NCBI GenBank assembly: GCA_964616985.1
Contig: CAZTVF010000022.1
Span: 1 to 55,207, forward strand
Direction: 5' to 3'
From: CAZTVF01 sp964616985
GTDB taxonomy: Bacteria; Planctomycetota; Phycisphaerae; SM23-33
DNA: 55,207 nt
Positions within the stretch are counted from its first letter, which is position 1; every line of letters starts with the position of its first letter. Both the position numbers and the translations under genes were made by a program. Below the pieces are notes generated by a model. The model saw nothing but the letters and a program-made list of their open reading frames with translations. It searched no databases and was not told the DNA's origin. This document shows positions 49,953 to 55,207 of this stretch, one piece after another.

Positions 49953-51689
49953 TCAATAACCTTCGAATCCCGTGACGCGGATGACCTCGTCCACCGTGGT
50001 CAGGCCCTGGGCGACCTTCTCGATGCCGTCCTCGCGCAGGCTGGTCATGCCGTTCATGATGGCGGCGTCCTTGATGCTCGAGGCCTTCGAGCGGTGGAGG
50101 ATCAGTTCGCGGCAGGTCTCGTTGGCGATCAGCAGTTCGAACGTGCCCACGCGCTGCCAGTAGCCCGTGTCCATGCACTGGGGGCAGCCCTGGCCGCGGT
50201 AGAAACGTTCGATGCCGTGGTCCGTTACCGGCAGGCCCCAGCGGGTCACGTCGGCCGCCGTCGGCTGGTACGGGGCCTTGCAGTGCGGGCAGATCCGCCG
50301 CACCAGCCGCTGCGCCAGCACGCCCAGCAGGCTGCTGGCCAGCAGGTAGGGCTCGACGCCCAGGTCCAGCATGCGGGCGACGGCGCCCGCCGCGTCGTTC
50401 GTGTGCAGCGTGCTGAAGACCAGGTGCCCCGTCAGGGCCGACTGGATGGCCATGTGCGCCGTGTCGGCGTCGCGGATCTCGCCGACCATGATGATGTCGG
50501 GGTCCTGCCGCAGCACGTTCCGCAGCCCGCTGGCGAAGGTCATGCCCTTTCGCTCGTTCACCTGCGTCTGGCTGATGCCCCGAAGGCGATACTCGATGGG
50601 GTCTTCCAGCGTGATGATGTTGAGTTCCTGGCTGTTGATCTCCATCAGCGAGGCGTACAGCGTCGTGCTCTTGCCGCTGCCGGTGGGGCCCGTCACCAGG
50701 ATGATGCCGTGGTCCATGCGGATCAGCCGGCGGAACCTCTCCAGCACGCCGGCGGGCATGCCGATGTCCGACAGCTTGAACTGCCGCGCGCTCTTGTCCA
50801 GCAGGCGGATGACCGCGCGCTCGCCGAAGGCGGTCGGCAGGGTGGCGATACGAAGGTCCACGCTGGAGTCGCCCACCTCGACCGTCGCTCGCCCGTCCTG
50901 CGCCAGGCGGCGCTCGGCGATGTTCATGCTGCCCATGATCTTGATGCGGCTGAGGATCTCCTCCTGCAGCGCCCGCGGCGGGTGGAAGATGTCGTACAGA
51001 ACGCCGTCGATGCGGAAGCGGACGACGAGGTCGTCCTCGTACGGCTGGACATGAACGTCCGAGGCGCGGCGCTTCACCGCCTCCAGGATGACCAGGTTCA
51101 CCAGCTTGATGACCGGGGCCTTGCTGGCCACGTCGAGCAGGTCCTCGTTGGCGGCCAGGTCCAGCTGCAGGAGCGACCCGCCCCCGTCGAGCTGGTCGAT
51201 GAGCGTCTGGGCCTGCCCGGACTGCTGCTGGTAGGCGGCGTTGACCGCGCGGAGGATCTCCTCGCGCGGGGCCAGCACGGGCTCCAGCGGCTTGCCGAGG
51301 ATCTTGGAAACGACCGGCACGTGCGGCCACAGCGACAGGTCGGCCAGGGCCAGGCGTATGACGCCCTCGTGCGGGGCCAGCGCCACCAGCCCGTGGCGGC
51401 GAGCGTAGGCGATGGGAATCGCCGCGAGGAATTCGTGACAGACGCCCAGCCCTGCCAGCGACTTGAGCAGCGGCAGGTGCATGGCCTCGGCCGTGGCGGC
51501 AAGAACGGTCTCCTCGGCCACCCGCGACCGCCGGGCCGCCAGCGGCGAGCCGATCGCCGGCTGCGGCGCCGTGCCCGCCGAAGACGCCGGGGCGCGCGCA
51601 GTCAAGGCGGCGGCGAACCGTTGGTTGATTTCAATCACGAATGTACCAGCCTTCTTGGTGTCCGAAGCGATGCTGCGGCAGACAATCAT
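49953..51689 (-). CDS. gspE: Secretion ATPase GspE
   Basis: 578 residues from ATG 51689; a GTG at 51638 (VIEINQRF) is an alternative with a better ribosome site (AAGAAGG). An N1E-like domain contains YARRHGLVALAPHEGVIRLALAD. The ATPase core holds RASDVHVQPYEDDLVVRFRIDG, Walker A GPTGSGKSTTLYA, Walker B DPDIIMVGEIRD and a His box (TGHLVFSTLHTNDA). A four-cysteine zinc motif (CPHCKAPY ... CPQCMDTG) is present. It powers pseudopilus assembly. It heads the minus-strand secretion operon and diverges from gspD. Confidence 0.95.
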   Translation of the reverse strand: MIVCRSIASDTKKAGTFVIEINQRFAAALTARAPASSAGTAPQPAIGSPLAARRSRVAEETVLAATAEAMHLPLLKSLAGLGVCHEFLAAIPIAYARRHGLVALAPHEGVIRLALADLSLWPHVPVVSKILGKPLEPVLAPREEILRAVNAAYQQQSGQAQTLIDQLDGGGSLLQLDLAANEDLLDVASKAPVIKLVNLVILEAVKRRASDVHVQPYEDDLVVRFRIDGVLYDIFHPPRALQEEILSRIKIMGSMNIAERRLAQDGRATVEVGDSSVDLRIATLPTAFGERAVIRLLDKSARQFKLSDIGMPAGVLERFRRLIRMDHGIILVTGPTGSGKSTTLYASLMEINSQELNIITLEDPIEYRLRGISQTQVNERKGMTFASGLRNVLRQDPDIIMVGEIRDADTAHMAIQSALTGHLVFSTLHTNDAAGAVARMLDLGVEPYLLASSLLGVLAQRLVRRICPHCKAPYQPTAADVTRWGLPVTDHGIERFYRGQGCPQCMDTGYWQRVGTFELLIANETCRELILHRSKASSIKDAAIMNGMTSLREDGIEKVAQGLTTVDEVIRVTGFEGY

Positions 51690-51842
51690 AGACGCGCAGG
51701 CGACGCCGGACAGACAACGCCAATCCTAGGCACCCTGAGTTGCGTTCATCAAATTCCCCATCACGTATCAGGCCGCAAATTGGATTCGGCAAGTTGCCTG
51801 CCTACGATGCCTCGTTGTGCTTCCCTACGAAAGGCGGCCCGG

Positions 51843-53948
51843 ATGTACGCTCTGACAATAGGAAGATCCACGCACGCAGCGCGAGCGGCCATCGCCTTGG
51901 CCTTGCTGTTGGCGGCGGGCAGCGTATGGGGCCAATCGCGCATGCCTGCAACGCTGCCGGCGCCCGCGACGGCGCCGGCCGATGACGGGTTGATCCAGCT
52001 GAACCTGCCGCCGGTGGTGGAGATGAAGGTCCTGATCGACTATGTCAGCAAGCGGCTGGGCATCAACATCATCTATGATGACGCCATCGGCGCCACCCGC
52101 GTGGCGCTGCTGTCGCCCAACCGGATCAAGAAGGACGACCTGCTCGACCTCCTCCGCAACGCCCTGAAGATGACCAGTCTCGAACTCGTCGATTGCCCCG
52201 ACCCGAACTGGAAGACGATCGGCCGCAAGGCGACGATTCAATTCGTGACCGTGAAGAATGTGGCCCCGGCCGACCTGGCCAAACGCGTGGGCGCGATGCT
52301 GGAAGAGCGCGATCGGCTCGGCGGCGGCGCCGGCAGGCTGGGGCCGCGGGTGGCGGGGGTGGCCGCCAAGGCGGCGGTTGAGACGGCGGCGGGGGCATCG
52401 GTATCGCTGTTGAGCGACCCCAAGACGAACCAGATCGTCGTCATCGGCGGTGCGACCGAGGCCGCGGCCGCGATCAAGCTGATCGAGGCGTTCGACATTC
52501 TTCCCAATTGCGACAGCAGGACGTACCGCCTGCGGCACGTGAGCCCCAAGCGGATCGACACCCTGATGCGCAGCCGGGCCTCGGCCGACAACCTCGACGC
52601 GATCTACTCCTCGAGCATCGATGAACCCTCTGGCCTCTTGATCGTGAAGGCGGGAGAGGCGCTGCATCGGGAGATTGAGTTGGTCATCAAGCAGTTGGAC
52701 GTCGAGGGCGAGCAGGGCGGGGGAAACATCGAGATCTACAAGCTGGTGAATACCACGGCCGCCGACGTCTTGCGGACGATCCGCGCGCTCCAGGGCTCGC
52801 CCGGTGCGGCCAGTGCGCCGGACGATGGCGGCAACTCTGCGTTGGGGGCGACGGGAGTCTCGGGCCTGAACCTGCCGTCTTCGCCGGGGCTGTCGCCCTT
52901 GCCGCGGCCCGGGGTGATGGCCACGCCTGCCCCCGTGGCCACCGCGGCGCCCGCTCCGGCGGCCGCGGGGGGCGCGACCAGCCAGCCGGCCGACGCGGTT
53001 CTTTCGCCCGCGGCGGCCCTGGCGCAGAGCGCCACCGTGACGGCCGACCAGAACACCAACACGATCATCGTCATCGCGCCGCCGGACGTGCAGAAGGTCT
53101 ACAAGCGGCTGATCAAGGCCCTGGACAAGCGTCGCCCACAGGTGATGGTGGAGGTGACGCTGGTGGCCATCGACACGTCCAAGGGATTCACCCTGGGCGT
53201 GGAACTCAGCAAGCGGTTCGGGGGCGAGAACAACCTGCTGATGTTCAGCGCGTTTGGGCTCAGCAAGATGGACCTGGTGACGGGCAAGCCGACGATCCTC
53301 CCCAGCACGGGGTTCAACGGCATCCTGATCAGCCCCGACTCGCTCAACGTGGTGGTGCAGGCGCTGGCGACGAACTCGCGGTCGCGCGTGCTGGCGGCGC
53401 CGAAGATCCTGATGAACGACAACGCCACCGGCACCCTGGCCAGCGTCTCCGAGGCGCCCTTCACCAGCATCAACGCGTCGGACACGGTTTCAACCACGAG
53501 CTTCGCCGGGTATGCGACGGCCGGCACGACGGTGGCGATCACGCCGCACATCAGCGAGGGCGACTTCCTGCAATTGAAGTACTCCGTCACGCTCAACAGC
53601 TTCACCGAGAAGAGCAGCGGGGGCGTCCCGCCACCGCGACAGACGGACACCGTCGGCAGCGACGTCACGGTGCCCAACGGCTACGCGGTCATCGTCGGCG
53701 GCCTGTCGCGCAAGGACGTCACGAAGAAGTTCACCGGCCTGCCGTTTCTGGGCGATATTCCGATCGTGAAGTATCTCTTCGGCGTCGAAGACGACACGAG
53801 TTCACAGAGCACGCTGTTCGTCTTCATCCGACCCACGATCCTGCGGGACGACCAGTTCGAGGACCTGAAGTACCTGTCCGACCGTGACCTGGCCGAGGCG
53901 AAGCTTCCGCCCATGATGCCGTCAAGCGAGCCGATCGAAGTGAAGTAG
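51843..53948 (+). CDS. gspD: Outer-membrane secretin GspD
   Basis: 701 residues. A signal peptide (ending near SVWG) is followed by an N0-like domain (LPPVVEMKVLIDYVSKRLGINIIYD), N1-N3 repeats (TVKNVAPADLAKRVGAML, YRLRHVSPKRIDTLMRSRA, KLVNTTAADVLRTIRALQG), an Ala/Pro-rich insert (about residues 325-390), and the secretin barrel with VPNGYAVIVGGL and PFLGDIPIVKYLFG. It forms the outer-membrane gate. ATG 51843 with GAAAGGCGG upstream was chosen; the reading frame is open for more than 1,000 codons further upstream, but that part only mirrors the opposite-strand genes. It is divergent from gspE, with 153 bases between. Confidence 0.93.
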   Translation: MYALTIGRSTHAARAAIALALLLAAGSVWGQSRMPATLPAPATAPADDGLIQLNLPPVVEMKVLIDYVSKRLGINIIYDDAIGATRVALLSPNRIKKDDLLDLLRNALKMTSLELVDCPDPNWKTIGRKATIQFVTVKNVAPADLAKRVGAMLEERDRLGGGAGRLGPRVAGVAAKAAVETAAGASVSLLSDPKTNQIVVIGGATEAAAAIKLIEAFDILPNCDSRTYRLRHVSPKRIDTLMRSRASADNLDAIYSSSIDEPSGLLIVKAGEALHREIELVIKQLDVEGEQGGGNIEIYKLVNTTAADVLRTIRALQGSPGAASAPDDGGNSALGATGVSGLNLPSSPGLSPLPRPGVMATPAPVATAAPAPAAAGGATSQPADAVLSPAAALAQSATVTADQNTNTIIVIAPPDVQKVYKRLIKALDKRRPQVMVEVTLVAIDTSKGFTLGVELSKRFGGENNLLMFSAFGLSKMDLVTGKPTILPSTGFNGILISPDSLNVVVQALATNSRSRVLAAPKILMNDNATGTLASVSEAPFTSINASDTVSTTSFAGYATAGTTVAITPHISEGDFLQLKYSVTLNSFTEKSSGGVPPPRQTDTVGSDVTVPNGYAVIVGGLSRKDVTKKFTGLPFLGDIPIVKYLFGVEDDTSSQSTLFVFIRPTILRDDQFEDLKYLSDRDLAEAKLPPMMPSSEPIEVK

Positions 53949-54275
53949 GTTCGGACAGCGTAGGGGGCAGGCATTCGTACGTTCCCCGCAATCGTATGTC
54001 ATTCTCAACATAGGTGATCTTTTGGGGAGCCTTTCACAACTTCTTATTCCCTCCGGCTGAAGTGATATTGCCACTCCCTCGCCCTGAATAGTGATAGGTG
54101 ATCTGGGGGTCGGGGCCGCCTTATTGTCCTCGGAATGTTTCGGGTCTGGCCCTGATTGAGGCTCTCGGTCGGCGCGCATACGTTGACAGAGTCGCGTTCA
54201 GTGGGGACGCGACCACGTGCGCCTCGGCGGCTGCACGCGATGGCCCGATTCGAATCTAGGCAACGGAGAGCAACC
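53949..54275. other. Intergenic region after gspD
   Basis: No gene is seen. A short direct repeat ATAGGTGATCT occurs at about 54010 and 54094, each followed by a G-run within a few bases. Neither a terminator nor a confident promoter was found. Confidence 0.5.
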
Positions 54276-55178
54276 ATGAGAATGTCACGAGTGTCACTTC
54301 TGACCGCTGTGAGCCTAGCGGTCATCATCTTCGCAAGCGATCAGGTGATGGGGCAGGGCTATGCCCCTGGTGTGGATTACACCAAACCCAACTACGCCTA
54401 CAGCCCCAACATTCGAAAATTCATTGATTCGTTGCCAGGCTTGGGCTATGCGAACCGCAACAATCTCGGGCAGTTCATCCCGGTGGCCGTCCCCGATACG
54501 ACGAGCTACCCGGGGTCCGACTACTACGAGATCGGCCTCAAGGACCACACCGAGAAGTTCAACACCGACCTGCCCCCGACGGTCATTCGCGGCTACTACC
54601 AGATCAACGCCACCGATGTGAATGTTCGTGCGGCCCGCTACCTGGGCCCGTTGATCGTGGCCAATCGTGACCGGCCTGTGCGTCTGAAGCTGGTCAACCA
54701 GCTCGGGCTGGGCAACGCAGGCAATCTGTTCCTGCCGGTGGACACAACGCTGATGGGCGCGGGCATGGGCCCCACAGGGCAGCCCTACACTCAGAACCGC
54801 GCGACGATCCACCTCCACGGTCTCTACGGGCCGTGGATCAGCGATGGCACCCCGCACCAGTGGATTACGCCCGCGGGCGACCCCACGCCATACAAGAAGG
54901 GCGCCGGCTTCCAGAACGTGCCCGATATGATCGGCCCGGGCACGACCACGCCCAACCCGTCGGCAGGCGATGGCATTGCCACGTTCTACTATCCCAACCA
55001 GCAGAGCGCCCGCCTGCAGTTCTACCATGACCACTCCTGGGGCACCACTCGCCTCAATGTGTACGCGGGTGAAGTGGCCGGCTACATCATCCAGGACCCC
55101 GTCGAACAGGCCATGATCAACGGCGGCGTGGTCGGCGGCGTCACCTACGTTGCGCAGATTCAAATCCGAGATGCATAA
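54276..55178 (+). CDS. Multicopper-oxidase-like protein, short or broken
   Basis: 300 residues. A signal peptide (MRMSRVSLLTAVSLAVIIFASDQVMG) precedes a cupredoxin domain with the copper motifs TIHLHGLYGPWISDG (HxHG) and FYHDHSWGTTRLNVYAGEVAGYIIQDP (HDH), as in the first domain of CotA/bilirubin-oxidase-like enzymes. Full-length enzymes run to 500 residues or more and carry two further copper motifs. Here a TAA ends the frame 29 bases before the window edge, right after the first domain, in TYVAQIQIRDA. It could be a truncated gene, a frameshift, or a genuinely short form. GGAGAGCAACC precedes ATG 54276. Confidence 0.75.
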   Translation: MRMSRVSLLTAVSLAVIIFASDQVMGQGYAPGVDYTKPNYAYSPNIRKFIDSLPGLGYANRNNLGQFIPVAVPDTTSYPGSDYYEIGLKDHTEKFNTDLPPTVIRGYYQINATDVNVRAARYLGPLIVANRDRPVRLKLVNQLGLGNAGNLFLPVDTTLMGAGMGPTGQPYTQNRATIHLHGLYGPWISDGTPHQWITPAGDPTPYKKGAGFQNVPDMIGPGTTTPNPSAGDGIATFYYPNQQSARLQFYHDHSWGTTRLNVYAGEVAGYIIQDPVEQAMINGGVVGGVTYVAQIQIRDA

Positions 55179-55207
55179 ACGCGATGCTTCCGCAGCACCT
55201 CGATTGG

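Noticed and set aside
48579..51842. Open frame of over 1,000 codons directly upstream of and in frame with the secretin gene
   Set aside because: It mirrors gspG, gspF and gspE on the other strand, is full of Arg, Gly, His and Gln, and has no family features. The secretin's own signal peptide and ribosome site place its start at 51843.

Overview
The window is about 55 kb of GC-rich DNA, probably from a member of the Planctomycetota and most likely the class Phycisphaerae, perhaps from a metagenome-assembled genome. The taxonomic call is an inference. It rests on a protease with a C-terminal Pro-Glu-Pro/hydrophobic/poly-Arg sorting tail, polysaccharide-degrading enzymes (heparinase-like, rhamnosidase-like, acetyl-xylan-esterase-like), a planctomycete-style split type II secretion locus, YcgR-like PilZ and TPR proteins, and intergenic spaces packed with palindromic repeats. 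No rRNA, tRNA, CRISPR array, transposase or phage gene was recognised.

Layout. 1-5.9 kb: the start of a gene leaving the left edge, an esterase, a large membrane protein, a second alpha/beta hydrolase begun by TTG, and a DUF3592-like membrane protein. 5.9-14.8 kb, mostly minus strand: an NtrC-type sigma-54 activator, a LarA-like racemase coupled to a zinc-ribbon membrane protein, a sensor histidine kinase, a cold-shock protein, pnp and rpsO, a single-domain response regulator, a long repeat block and a GGQ release-factor-like protein. 14.9-21.1 kb: a TPR protein overlapping a 2-hydroxyacid dehydrogenase, a PilZ protein, a leucine-rich-repeat lipoprotein and an acyl-CoA synthetase.

21.4-25.6 kb holds two consecutive ammonium transporter/PII cassettes. 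Each is preceded by a near-consensus sigma-54 promoter, so the NtrC-type regulator and histidine kinase in the same window are candidate controllers of nitrogen scavenging.

26-40.8 kb looks like a carbohydrate-use region: two beta-propeller-like proteins, a heparinase II/III-like protein, two tandem GH106-like proteins, a secreted AXE1-type esterase and a small exported protein. 41.2-54 kb holds a subtilisin-like protease with a PEP-CTERM-like tail, then a type II secretion/pseudopilus locus with E-F-G-H-I-J-K-C-L-M and a TPR lipoprotein on the minus strand and the secretin gspD divergent on the plus strand. A short multicopper-oxidase-like gene ends the window.

The most unusual content is intergenic. 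Several families of hairpin or cruciform repeats share a terminal TGGCACC/GGTGCCA heptamer. They include an approximately 95-bp element present in both orientations, a 100-bp element that can fold as a cloverleaf, tandem hairpins whose stems vary while the flanks stay constant, and repeat blocks placed in the same orientation on either side of the heparinase-like gene.
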